Positions 41,440-49,769 of a stretch of DNA of 64,000 nucleotides are shown here, piece by piece. This stretch comes from Streptomyces sp. NBC_00576 (lineage in GTDB: Bacteria; Actinomycetota; Actinomycetes; Streptomycetales; Streptomycetaceae). Location of the stretch: NCBI RefSeq assembly GCF_036345175.1, contig NZ_CP107780.1, positions 4,898,001 through 4,962,000 of the forward strand. The letters are read 5' to 3'. The translations under genes were made by a program, and so were the position numbers. The notes beneath the pieces are model-generated. The model was not told the origin of the DNA and ran no database searches. It was given only the letters and a program-made list of their open reading frames with translations. Each line of letters begins with the position of its first letter. Position 1 is the stretch's first letter.

Positions 41440-44178
41440 TCAACGCCGTACGACACGGGCCCGTCCCTGGGTTCGGAAACCGAGGGCGTGCCGGTAGATC
41501 TCGGGCAGTCGGTAGCGACCATCCGAGTCGGCGGCCAGCGCTCCGGCGTCACGCAGTACCTCGATGCCGTTGGCGTCCAGTCCGACGTCGTCGGCGCTGA
41601 AGGGCATGAGTACCTCGTGGGCGTACCTTTCCAACCCGCGCAGCAGATCGCCGAGCTTCTTGTTCTCCTGTCCGATCTCCTTGACCTTCTCCGAACTGCA
41701 CTGGACAAGTGCGGTACGCATGGCCGTGGGGACGAGCAACCGGTCCGTCCGCTCGTCTCCCGCTGACAGATTGGCAGCCTCCCGGAGGAAGCGCACGACA
41801 TCGCGAGCCTGCACCTGGTCGTTGAAGTCCGCCAGCGCCGCTGGTACCCAGCGGTCCGACCAGGCCTCGCGGGAGCTGTCCGAACCGAGTTTCGCCCCCC
41901 ACACCGAATGCAGAGCCCGCGTGATCTCCTCGTACGAGAGTTCCATCAGCTCCCGCTCCGGCGGCTCTGGCACGGCTTTGGCAGTCACCGCGACCCAAAG
42001 AGCGAGCCTCAGGGCTTCCTGGGCATCCCAACGCAACGCGTAGGGGTCATACCGGTCGAGGAACTGGCCGAGGTTCTGCCGGATGGCCCACGCCGCCAGG
42101 TCCCGGCGCACGAACACCACCAGACCGAGCGGCCGTCCTCGTAGCGATCGCAGCCATTCGGGAACGTCCACGAGCAGTGCACGCAGCGCGACACGCTTGG
42201 CCTCGCCTTCGAGTTCCTGGAGAAAGTCCTCCAACCCGTCGAAGACAAAGAGCAGTTGTCGCTGACGTCCGAGTTCCAGCAGTTCGTGTTCGGCGTCGTA
42301 GTCGATGTCCCGGGCGGCCTCGCTGCCGCCTGCCAGCGCCATGCAGCGCAGCCAGATGTAGAGCCAGAAATCCGGGTCCGTGCCATTTTCAGGCGACCTC
42401 AGAGATTCGTTGAGCAGCCGAAGGATCTGCGTACGAGTCGTCCCCTCGCCGCCCGCAGCGAGGTCGCGCAGATCCTGGGGGCTGGTGCTCCGCTCTCCGG
42501 TGGTTTCCTGGTCGAGGTTGGCGGGATCCAGGACAGGCACGACGAGCGCGTCGTCCAGCACCTTCAGCCCCGCCTTCTCGGCGAAGCCGGACCAGCTTCC
42601 CGCGGCGCACATCCGCGCGTAGGTGAAGGTCTTTCCGGCGCCTTTCGCACCGACCACCACCGCCACAGGCAGGGACCCGCGGTGGTCACCGATCAGCCGA
42701 CGCAGCGGCTCGGTGGACAGGAATCCCAGCGCGCCGTCGAGTCCGGTCCGTTCTGCGAAGACGAGCGAGGCCGCCCGGTCCCGCAGCATCGTCCTGAGCT
42801 CCTCGATGCCGACAGGACCGCTCTCCTCCGCTCGCAGGCCCCCACCTGACGACGGCTGCGGAGCCAACTCCGCGACCCGTTCCCCCAGACCGCAGCGGCG
42901 TACGACCTCCACGACCTCGTCCCAGCTGCCCGGCAGCGCGAGCAGCTCGTCGCGGAACGGGCTGACCAGCGCGGCGGTCAGCGCCTGGGTGTCGACGTCG
43001 AGGTCCCCCTCCTGCTCATCGCCTTCCGAAACGCTCAGCGTCCCGAGAAGAGCGTCGGACAACTTCCGCCTCGCTCCCTCGGCCTCGTCGTCGTGGACGT
43101 CCATCCGGTACTGCGTGACCACCGCTGCGGGGGCGGGGTCCTGGCCGAGCAGCGCGGGTGCCTTGGCGCCCAGCTGCCCGATCATCCGCAGAGTGCCGTC
43201 CAGCGACTGATGGCTGAGCGTGGTGATGAACACCCGCTGCACGCGCGGGTCGAGCAGGACAGGCGCCGACAGTTCGGACGCTCCTGCCCTCAAGTCGATG
43301 ATCACGGTGTCGAGTTCGGCTGCCGAGGCCACCTCGGCCAGGGACTCGGTGAGGAAGTAGGCCGACCGGTCATGTGTCAGCAGGTCGACCGGTTCGACAC
43401 GCGGCGGGCCGAGCCTGGACCGGCGTGTGGCGGGAAGGATCGCGAGCCGTCCGGGTCCGGTGCCCACCACGAACTGACCTGCCAGGTAGTCACGCACGAT
43501 CTCGGTGACCGAGGCGGTACCCCCGTCGTCCGTGCCGTGGAGCAGAGCCAGCACGTCCTCGTAGCTGATGTCACTCGTCCCGCCCTGGGCCTGGTGCATC
43601 CATGTGATGCCCGGTGCCTCAAGGTCGGCGTCGATGAGCAGTACTCGGCGCCCTTGCCTGGCCAGCTGGTCGGCGAGCGCCACCGCATGCACGGTGCGGC
43701 CCACTCCGCCCTTGAAGGAGTGGAAGGCGATGACCTGCACATCGCCCGCGAATCGGTCGGATCGCGGCCGAGGGAGCGTCTGAGCCAGCTCAGCCGTCGT
43801 TCTGCGCTCGGTCAGACGCGGCACCCGCCGCTCCGGCGAGCGGTCGTCGATCGCGTCAAGGGTCACGGGGATGCCTTCGGCACCGAGCCCGCGAGGCCGG
43901 TCCAGGGCAAGCATCGGCCGCCCGGGCTCCCCGATCACCGAACCGCGGCCGAAAGCACGGTCCAACCATGCCCGAACCATGTCCTCGGTCGCGTGCGAAC
44001 GGACCGTCAGCGCCAACTGGTCCCACCAGGCATCGGCTTCGAGTAGCCACTCGGGCCACTGTCCGGCCTCGGCCAGATACGAGAGGTGCTCGTCGACATC
44101 CACCCAGGTGAAGAGGCGGCCCGGTACAACACCGCTGTGGTCACCGATGTCCACGTGTGATCCCGCTTCCCTGCTCAC
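41440..44178 (-). CDS. ParA/MinD-like ATPase fused to a second P-loop NTPase (KGGVGR-type)
   Basis: The 912-residue protein has an N-terminal region of about 140 residues of unknown fold. A MinD-like ATPase follows with the deviant Walker A FKGGVGRT (155-162), LLIDADLEAPG (180-190) and VIIDLRAGA (292-300). A second P-loop NTPase carries VVVGAKGAGKTFTYARM (507-523) and Walker B LLFVFDGLEDF (642-652), with a large helical C-terminal part (about 720-912), as in STAND/KAP-like ATPases. Such KGGVGR-variant proteins are, as I recall, linked to biological conflict systems. It starts GTG 44178, four bases after the HEPN-like gene. Effector and trigger are unknown. Confidence 0.8.
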   Translation of the reverse strand: MSREAGSHVDIGDHSGVVPGRLFTWVDVDEHLSYLAEAGQWPEWLLEADAWWDQLALTVRSHATEDMVRAWLDRAFGRGSVIGEPGRPMLALDRPRGLGAEGIPVTLDAIDDRSPERRVPRLTERRTTAELAQTLPRPRSDRFAGDVQVIAFHSFKGGVGRTVHAVALADQLARQGRRVLLIDADLEAPGITWMHQAQGGTSDISYEDVLALLHGTDDGGTASVTEIVRDYLAGQFVVGTGPGRLAILPATRRSRLGPPRVEPVDLLTHDRSAYFLTESLAEVASAAELDTVIIDLRAGASELSAPVLLDPRVQRVFITTLSHQSLDGTLRMIGQLGAKAPALLGQDPAPAAVVTQYRMDVHDDEAEGARRKLSDALLGTLSVSEGDEQEGDLDVDTQALTAALVSPFRDELLALPGSWDEVVEVVRRCGLGERVAELAPQPSSGGGLRAEESGPVGIEELRTMLRDRAASLVFAERTGLDGALGFLSTEPLRRLIGDHRGSLPVAVVVGAKGAGKTFTYARMCAAGSWSGFAEKAGLKVLDDALVVPVLDPANLDQETTGERSTSPQDLRDLAAGGEGTTRTQILRLLNESLRSPENGTDPDFWLYIWLRCMALAGGSEAARDIDYDAEHELLELGRQRQLLFVFDGLEDFLQELEGEAKRVALRALLVDVPEWLRSLRGRPLGLVVFVRRDLAAWAIRQNLGQFLDRYDPYALRWDAQEALRLALWVAVTAKAVPEPPERELMELSYEEITRALHSVWGAKLGSDSSREAWSDRWVPAALADFNDQVQARDVVRFLREAANLSAGDERTDRLLVPTAMRTALVQCSSEKVKEIGQENKKLGDLLRGLERYAHEVLMPFSADDVGLDANGIEVLRDAGALAADSDGRYRLPEIYRHALGFRTQGRARVVRR

Positions 44179-44182
44179 GACG

Positions 44183-44599
44183 TCACTTCCGGGATTCCGA
44201 GATCAGTGTCCGCAAGGCGTCCAGCGCCTGCTTCTCGTCGTCCGGTTCCAGATCCGCACCGTACCTCCACGCCTCGTGCAGCGCCGGAGGCTCGACCTTC
44301 GGAACCGCCTGGCCGTTGTTCCGAGGTCTGGCGCAGCCCTGGAGAGCGCTCTGGGTCTGCGGCGACCACCTGAGTTCCTTGGCGAGTACTCGCAGGTCGT
44401 GGGTGCGCAGGTCATTGGGGAGCTGTGAGGTGTCCCGCAGGCTCCGCCGCTGCATCACCTCTGCCTTCAGACCGCACTCGGCGCTGTAGAAGAGCAGCAG
44501 GCCGGCCGTGGCGTGATCGTCGCTGTCGGCCAGCTCCTCCCCGTGCCGCTCCAGTCGGTCCCTGCTGCGTCGCAGCTGCCTCACCCCTACGTCGACCAT
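44183..44599 (-). CDS. HEPN-like small protein, partner of the MinD/P-loop protein
   Basis: ATG 44599 gives 138 residues. The core LERHGEELADSDDHATAGLLLFYSAECGLKAEVMQRRSLRDTSQ and LRTHDLRVLAKELRW follow the HEPN pattern (a-x2-EkalKA...tHDL--L), so a four-helix nuclease-fold or adaptor is likely. The active RxxxxH motif is not plainly present, as only R-T-H-D-L is seen. Tail LEPDDEKQALDALRTLISESRK is helical. It is the first gene of the cassette and probably forms a complex with the ATPase. Both are inserted between otsA and otsB. Confidence 0.65.
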   Translation of the reverse strand: MVDVGVRQLRRSRDRLERHGEELADSDDHATAGLLLFYSAECGLKAEVMQRRSLRDTSQLPNDLRTHDLRVLAKELRWSPQTQSALQGCARPRNNGQAVPKVEPPALHEAWRYGADLEPDDEKQALDALRTLISESRK

Positions 44600-44699
44600 G
44601 TGGGTGATCGTACGGTGACACCCCGCGGCTTTGCGTGACAATCACCGCCTCGGGTGTCAGCCCGTCACGTCTTCCCCCAACGGGACGGTGCCCGCAGAA

Positions 44700-45539
44700 T
44701 CAGGGTAGTTGTGCCGCGATGGCCGTCAGCAGCTGTACGACGCCTGCGGGGCCGTCGACGACCAGGTCGGCGCGTTCCGCCAGCTCCGTCACCGCCTCGG
44801 TGGCGTTGCCGCTGCACACCAACAGACCCGGGATGCCGTTCTGGCGGAGCTTCTCCACCGCCGCGAACGCCGGGAGGTCGCCGAGGTCGTCGCCGGCGTA
44901 GAGGACCGAGGTCGCGCCGGTCTCACGGACGTACTCCTGGAGGGCGACACCCTTGTCCATGCCGGGCGGGCGCAGCTCCAGCACGAGGCGGCCGGGTTCG
45001 ACGATCAGACCGTGCCGGGTCGCCAGGTCGGCGAGGGGCTCGCGCAGGGCCTCGAACGCGGCCTGCGGATCCGCCGCGCGCCGCGTGTGCACGGCGACGG
45101 CCCGGCCCTTCTCCTCGATCCAGGTGCCCTGCCAGGCGCCGAAGCGTTCGAGGAACCCGGGGAGTTCGGCACGGACTGCGGCGACGCCGGGATGCGGGGC
45201 GGGGGCACTGACCGTGCCGGTCACGGCGTCCCAGCGTTCCGTGCCGTAGTGGCCCAGGACGACGAGGTGTTGCAGGCCGGGCGCGCCCGCGAACCCGCCG
45301 AGCCGGACCGCGACACCGGCGGGGCGACCGGTGAGGACGGCCACGGAGGCGACGTTGGGGGCGAGGGCGGAGAGGGCGGGGAGGGTGTCGGGGTGGGCGC
45401 GGGCCTGCTCGGGGTCGGCGACGATCGGAGCGAGGGTGCCGTCGAAATCGAGGACGACGACGGCGCCGGCAGGGTTCGCGAGGACGGCATCCAGCCCGTC
45501 CCGGCCGGCCACTGTCACGGGCGTAGGCAGGGAGTCCAT
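44700..45539 (-). CDS. otsB: trehalose-6-phosphate phosphatase
   Basis: The 279-residue HAD phosphatase has VVVLDFDGTLAPIVADP (nucleophile DxDGT), VAVLTGRPAGV (motif II), GHYGTERWD, LRPPGMDKGVAL (motif III Lys) and VLYAGDDLGDLPAF (motif IV). It removes phosphate from trehalose-6-phosphate. ATG 45539 is preferred; the upstream extension to 45563 includes non-conserved residues. Gene order otsA...otsB is in convergent-like arrangement, split by the cassette at 41440-44599. A family A repeat lies upstream. Confidence 0.93.
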   Translation of the reverse strand: MDSLPTPVTVAGRDGLDAVLANPAGAVVVLDFDGTLAPIVADPEQARAHPDTLPALSALAPNVASVAVLTGRPAGVAVRLGGFAGAPGLQHLVVLGHYGTERWDAVTGTVSAPAPHPGVAAVRAELPGFLERFGAWQGTWIEEKGRAVAVHTRRAADPQAAFEALREPLADLATRHGLIVEPGRLVLELRPPGMDKGVALQEYVRETGATSVLYAGDDLGDLPAFAAVEKLRQNGIPGLLVCSGNATEAVTELAERADLVVDGPAGVVQLLTAIAAQLP

Positions 45540-45568
45540 GGGTGCGACCCTATCGGGCGGCACCCCTC

Positions 45569-45635
45569 CAGCCCGTCCGGCGTTTGAGGACGAGCGCGTT
45601 CAGCGCGATGGGGGGTCTGGGGGCAGCGCCCTCAG
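45569..45635 (+). repeat. interspersed repeat family A, copy 3
   Basis: CAGCCCGTCCGGCGTTTGAG, GACGAGCGCGTTCAGCGCGA and TGGGGGGTCTGGGGGCAGCG follow one another; the terminal hairpin is incomplete. It shares the downstream GATGGGACGGGTAGGGGCGG with the copy at 17235-17319. Confidence 0.85.
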
Positions 45636-45681
45636 GGATGGGACGGGTAGGGGCGGCGGGGGCGAGGAAACCCGGCGTCGC

Positions 45682-45915
45682 CTACCGCTCCCCCCTCCGG
45701 GCGTCCCGCACCCTCCGCAACCTGTTCACCGTCACCGGATCACACTCCAGTGCCCGCCGGTCGTCCAGCAGTGCGTTGAGCAGCTGGTAATAACGCACCG
45801 GCGCCAACCTCAGCTCCTCGCGTATCGCCCGCTCCTTCGCCCCCGGCCCCGCGAACCCCCGGCGCTCCAGCGCGAGAATGTCCTGTTCCCGTCGCTCCAG
45901 CTGCTCCCCGTCCAT
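45682..45915 (-). CDS. DUF3263 family protein
   Basis: ATG 45915 gives 77 residues: MDGEQLERREQDILALERRGFAGPGAKERAIREELRLAPVRYYQLLNALLDDRRALECDPVTVNRLRRVRDARRGER, quoted in parts as MDGEQLERREQDILALERRG and LRLAPVRYYQLLNALLDD. It is a helix-turn-helix-like DUF3263 protein of actinobacteria, probably DNA-binding. Upstream frames to 46644 overlap the SBP gene and are shadows. It follows the sugar-binding lipoprotein on the same strand with a short gap containing repeats. Function is not known. Confidence 0.88.
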   Translation of the reverse strand: MDGEQLERREQDILALERRGFAGPGAKERAIREELRLAPVRYYQLLNALLDDRRALECDPVTVNRLRRVRDARRGER

Positions 45916-45943
45916 GGAAGAAACCGTAGCCCCCGCCACTGAC

Positions 45944-45975
45944 ATCCGGCACTGGCATCCGGCACTGGCATCCGG
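45944..45975 (+). repeat. 13-bp tandem repeat
   Basis: ATCCGGCACTGGC occurs twice and a partial third time between the DUF3263 start and the SBP stop. It is probably slippage. Confidence 0.7.
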
Positions 45976-45977
45976 CG

Positions 45978-47282
45978 TCAGCCCGAGGCCGCCTCCGCCG
46001 CCGTGGCCCGCTCCTGTATCGCCCCCAGCACCGCCCCCGGATTCCCCCGTGCCAGCACCGCCCCGCCGATCGTCTCCTGGATGTCCCGGCTGGTGGCCGT
46101 CCACGTCGGCTTGCCCACGGGGTACAGCTGGGCGGCGCCGAGCGCGTCCAGGCCGTCCCACAGGGCCTCGTACGTCTTGTTCGCGCGCATGGACGTGGCC
46201 GCCGACGACGTCACCGGCAGCAGCTGGTAGGTCCCCGCGAGATCCACCACGTTCTTGTCCTCGTACAGGAAGTTGAGATACGTACCGATCTCCGTGGCAT
46301 GCCCGCCGTGCTTGAACGCGGCGATCCAGTCCGTCGTACCGACCGTCGCCGTCGTCGTGCCCGCCGTACGGCCGGGCATCGGGACGGCCTCGTACGCGAC
46401 CGGCTCGACCGACCGCTCGATCTCCCGTACGAGCGCGCCCGGCGCGCTGACCATGCCCGCCTCGCCGTCGACGAAGGCCTGGAGCGCGGCCTTGCGGTTG
46501 AGGCGGTCCGGGGGCACCGGGCCGGTCAGGCCCTCGCCGACCATGCGGTCGCGCAGCCAGGTGAGGGTGGAGACGTTGCGGGCGGAGGCGATGTCGTAGT
46601 CGCCGGTGTCCCCCGTGTAGCCGCCGCCCCCGCCGAGCAGCCACTGCAGGGTCTCGGCCTGCGCCTCCTCGGGCCCGAGCGGGAGCGCGTACGGGTACTT
46701 CACGCCCCGCTCGTCGAGGGCCTGCGCCGCCTTCCTCAACTCGGCCCAGGTGGTGGGGGGTTCGAGGCCGGCCTCGGCGAAGAGGGTCTTGTTGACGTAG
46801 AGGAGGCGGGTCGAGGCGAGGAACGGCAGGCCGTACTGGGTACGGCTCGTGGTGCCCGCGTCCACGAGGTTGGGCAGGAAGTTGCCCTGGACGCGGATGG
46901 AGAGCAGGTCGTCGGCCCGGTACAGATCGCCCTTGGCCGCGTAGTCGGCGTAGCCGCTGATCTGGGCGATGTCGGGCGGGTTGCCGGCGGCGACCATCCT
47001 GGCGACCTGCGCCTCGGCCTCGCCGGGTTCGTACACCCTGACGTCGAGCCGGATGCCGGGGTGGGTTGCCTCGAAGGCCGTGCTGACCCCGTTCCAGTAC
47101 GACTCCGAGTTCTTGACGACGTCGTCGCCGTAGTTCGTGGCGACCACGGTGAGGGTGACGCCGCCGGACCCCTCACCGTCGCCGCCCGAGCCGCAGCCGC
47201 CCAGCACGAGGACGGAACCCAGACTCAGCATCGTCACGGCGGCGAAGACCGGCCCGCGATACCCGCCCCACACTTGTCGCAC
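45978..47282 (-). CDS. sugar-binding lipoprotein (ABC substrate-binding family 1), copy A
   Basis: The 434-residue protein has a lipobox LVLGGCGSGG after a signal segment, then VVATNYGDDVVKNSESYWNGVSTAFEATHPGIRLDVRVYE, PDIAQISGYADYAAKGDLYRADDLLS and PTTWAELRKAAQALDERG, typical of family 1 solute-binding proteins. It should deliver a sugar or oligosaccharide to an ABC transporter in the membrane. No permease or ATPase gene is nearby. It is a paralogue of the next gene (shared YADYAAKGDLY-AD-LLS and LPLGPEEAQAET-QWLL motifs). Start GTG 47282 is approximate. Confidence 0.92.
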   Translation of the reverse strand: MRQVWGGYRGPVFAAVTMLSLGSVLVLGGCGSGGDGEGSGGVTLTVVATNYGDDVVKNSESYWNGVSTAFEATHPGIRLDVRVYEPGEAEAQVARMVAAGNPPDIAQISGYADYAAKGDLYRADDLLSIRVQGNFLPNLVDAGTTSRTQYGLPFLASTRLLYVNKTLFAEAGLEPPTTWAELRKAAQALDERGVKYPYALPLGPEEAQAETLQWLLGGGGGYTGDTGDYDIASARNVSTLTWLRDRMVGEGLTGPVPPDRLNRKAALQAFVDGEAGMVSAPGALVREIERSVEPVAYEAVPMPGRTAGTTTATVGTTDWIAAFKHGGHATEIGTYLNFLYEDKNVVDLAGTYQLLPVTSSAATSMRANKTYEALWDGLDALGAAQLYPVGKPTWTATSRDIQETIGGAVLARGNPGAVLGAIQERATAAEAASG

Positions 47283-47414
47283 GGCAGACCGCTCCCCTGG
47301 GAGGCACGCGCGCCACGCTCTGTGGACGCGCGTAGAGCCTCCCGCATCGAGGGGCCCGGTCCAATGCCCCGGGCGTTTCGGCCGTGCAACATTTCTACTC
47401 GGCTCTATTCGGCG

Positions 47415-48701
47415 CTATTCGGCGCTGCTCTCCGCGTTGTTCTCCGCGGCCTCCTCCGAGTTGGCCTGCGCCTGGAGCTCGGTGAGGACCGTCGCCGGGC
47501 TGCCGTTCGCCGCCAGCGCCGTACCGATCCGTTGCTTGATGTCCGCGCTGACCTGCGCCCAGGACGTCTTGCCGACCGGGTAGAGCTGGGCGGTCGGGAG
47601 CTCCTCCAGGAAGGGGGCGAGGTCCTTGTCCCGGGCGGCGGTGGACATCGTCCGGGAGGCGGAGGTGGTGACCGGCAGAAGGTCGTACTCGCGGGAGAAG
47701 GCGAGCACGTTCTTCTCGTCGTAGACGAAGTCGAGGAAGTCGCCGATCTGGCTCAGGTGACCGTTCTTCTTGAAGGCCATCATCCAGTCGGCGACACCCA
47801 TCGCGGACCGCGTCGAGCCCTCCGCGCCCGGCATCGGCACCATGCCGACGTCGACCCCCTTGGCCGTCGCGGCCTTCATCAGCGAGGGATGGCCGTTGAG
47901 CATGCCGACCTCGCCGCGCGCGAAGGCGGCGAAGGCGGCGGCCCGGTTGAGCTTGCCGGGGGCGACGGGGCCGGTGAGGCCCTTGCCGACGAGTTCGTCC
48001 TTGAGCCACGTGAACGTCTTGATGTTCTGCGGGGAGTCGATGCCGTAGGTGCCGACGGCGCTGGTGTAGCTGTCGCCGCCGCTGAGCAGCCACTGCATGG
48101 TCTCGGCCTGCGCCTCCTCGGGCCCGAGCGGGAGGGCGTACGGGGTCTTCACGCCCTCCTCCTTCAGCGCGGCGGCGTCGGCGGCCAGCTCGCTCCAGGT
48201 GGTGGGCGGGGTGAGGCCGGCCGCGGTGAAGAGCTTCTTGTTGTAGAAGAGGAGGCGCGTGGAGGCGGCGAAGGGCATGCCGTACTGGGTGCGCTTGACC
48301 TTGCCGGCGTCGGCCAGCTGGGCGACGAAGTCGGCCTGTGTGGGGATGGAGAGCAGCTCGTCGGCCTGGTACAGGTCGCCCTTGGCCGCGTAGTCGGCGT
48401 ACGCGCCGATCTGCGCCAGGTCGGGCGCGTCACCGGCGACGACCATCTCCTTGACCTTGCGGTCGACGTCGTTCCAGGAGTAGACGCTGACGTCGACCTT
48501 CACATCCGGGTGGGCGTCCTCGTACTCCTTGACCAGGCTGTCCCAGTACTTCTGGGAGCTGTTGGCGTCGGAGTCGCCGTAGTCGGCGGCGACCAGCTTC
48601 AGGGTGACCTCACCCGAGCCGGTACCTCCGCAGCCTCCGAGTGCTGCCGTCATGCCGAGTGCGGACACCGCCGCGATCATCCCTGTCCTACGCCGCTGCA
48701 C
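47415..48701 (-). CDS. sugar-binding lipoprotein (ABC substrate-binding family 1), copy B
   Basis: The 428-residue paralogue of copy A has lipobox ALGGCGGTG, KLVAADYGDSDANSSQKYWDSLVKEYEDAHPDVKVDVSVYSW, DAPDLAQIGAYADYAAKGDLYQADELLSIP, RTQYGMPFAASTRLLFYNK and LPLGPEEAQAETMQWLLSGG. It is divergent from nagK, across a 123-base region with two DasR-type sites, so the ligand is likely GlcNAc or a chito-oligosaccharide. Copy A follows 132 bases downstream on the same strand. No permease is adjacent; transporter components are probably elsewhere. GTG 48701 is the start. Confidence 0.92.
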   Translation of the reverse strand: MQRRRTGMIAAVSALGMTAALGGCGGTGSGEVTLKLVAADYGDSDANSSQKYWDSLVKEYEDAHPDVKVDVSVYSWNDVDRKVKEMVVAGDAPDLAQIGAYADYAAKGDLYQADELLSIPTQADFVAQLADAGKVKRTQYGMPFAASTRLLFYNKKLFTAAGLTPPTTWSELAADAAALKEEGVKTPYALPLGPEEAQAETMQWLLSGGDSYTSAVGTYGIDSPQNIKTFTWLKDELVGKGLTGPVAPGKLNRAAAFAAFARGEVGMLNGHPSLMKAATAKGVDVGMVPMPGAEGSTRSAMGVADWMMAFKKNGHLSQIGDFLDFVYDEKNVLAFSREYDLLPVTTSASRTMSTAARDKDLAPFLEELPTAQLYPVGKTSWAQVSADIKQRIGTALAANGSPATVLTELQAQANSEEAAENNAESSAE

Positions 48702-48763
48702 TACAGAATCCCAACTGGTCGTTCACATACATGTTCATTGGTACGTTCAACTTCTTAGCCCTA

Positions 48764-48797
48764 TAAGGTCTACACCACGTAAGTGGACTAGACCTCT
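48764..48797. promoter_or_regulatory. two DasR-type (dre) operators between SBP and nagK
   Basis: Site 1 (48764-48779, TAAGGTCTACACCACG) matches 11 of 16, and site 2 (48782-48797, AGTGGACTAGACCTCT) matches 14 of 16, of the dre consensus A(C/G)TGGTCTAGACCA(C/G)T. Together AGGTCTA...TAGACCT makes a 30-base imperfect inverted repeat. They are positioned to control both the SBP gene and nagK-nagA, known DasR-controlled GlcNAc genes in S. coelicolor. Confidence 0.85.
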
Positions 48798-48824
48798 TCA
48801 GGGTAGACGGGCCACACTGTCCCC

Positions 48825-49769
48825 GTGAGACATGTCATCGCCCTCGACGTGGGCGGCACCGCGATGAAAGCCGCCCTCATCGGGCCGGACGGCGCTCTGC
48901 TCCACCAGGCGCGCCGAGCGACCGGCCGCGAGCGCGGCCCCGACGCCGTGGTCGAGGCGATCCTCGGCTTCGCCACCGACCTCCGCGCCCACGGCATCAC
49001 CCACCTGGGCGAGAGCGCCGCCGCCACCGGAGTCTCCGTCCCCGGCATCGTCGACGCGGAGCGCGGCCTCGCCGTCTACGCGGCGAACCTCGGCTGGCGC
49101 GACGTACCCCTGCGCGAACTGCTCACCCAGCGGCTCGGCCTGCCGGTCGCACTCGGCCACGACGTACGGACGGGTGGCCTCGCGGAGGGACGGATCGGGG
49201 CCGGCCAGGGAGCCGACCGCTTCTTCTTCGTCGCCCTCGGCACCGGCATCGCGGGCGCGATCGGCGTCGCCGGCCGGGTGGAGGCGGGCGCGCACGGCTT
49301 CGCGGGCGAGATCGGCCACATCGTCGTACGGCCCGGCGGGACCCCGTGCCCGTGCGGCCAGCGCGGCTGCCTGGAACGGTACGCGTCGGCGTCGGCGGTG
49401 AGCGAGGCATGGGCCGCGGCCTCCGACACCCCCGGCGCGGACGCGGCGGACTGCGCCAAGGCGGTCGACTCCGGCGACCCGCGGGCCCACCAGGTCTGGC
49501 AGAACGCCATCGACGCCCTCGCCGACGGCCTGGTCACCGCCCTCACCCTCCTTGACCCCCGCACCCTGATCATCGGCGGCGGCCTGGCCGAGGCCGGCGA
49601 CACGTTGTTCACACCGCTGCGCACCGCGGTACAACAACGGATCACCTTCCAGAAGCTTCCGACCATCGTCCCCGCAGCCCTCGGCGACACGGCAGGCTGC
49701 CTCGGCGCGGGCTTGCTCGCCTGGGATCTCCTGACCACCATGACCGACCTCACGGAGGTAACGCCCTGA
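48825..49769 (+). CDS. nagK: ROK-family sugar kinase, N-acetylglucosamine kinase
   Basis: The 314-residue ROK protein has ALDVGGTAMKAALIGPDG (ATP loop), FFFVALGTGIAGAIGVAGRVEAGAHGFAGEIGHIVV and the zinc motif CPCGQRGCLERYAS. It phosphorylates GlcNAc (or glucose) to the 6-phosphate. Its stop overlaps nagA (TGATG), the nagKA operon of Streptomyces. It starts at GTG 48825 with DasR-type sites 28-61 bases upstream. No ribosome site is clear, and leader length is short. GlcNAc specificity rests on the nagA partner and the operators. Confidence 0.9.
   Translation: MRHVIALDVGGTAMKAALIGPDGALLHQARRATGRERGPDAVVEAILGFATDLRAHGITHLGESAAATGVSVPGIVDAERGLAVYAANLGWRDVPLRELLTQRLGLPVALGHDVRTGGLAEGRIGAGQGADRFFFVALGTGIAGAIGVAGRVEAGAHGFAGEIGHIVVRPGGTPCPCGQRGCLERYASASAVSEAWAAASDTPGADAADCAKAVDSGDPRAHQVWQNAIDALADGLVTALTLLDPRTLIIGGGLAEAGDTLFTPLRTAVQQRITFQKLPTIVPAALGDTAGCLGAGLLAWDLLTTMTDLTEVTP

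Noticed and set aside
45682..46644. 320-codon minus-strand frame ending in the DUF3263 gene
   Set aside because: The upstream three quarters overlap the sugar-binding lipoprotein gene out of frame and are Arg/Gly-rich; only the last 77 codons are real.
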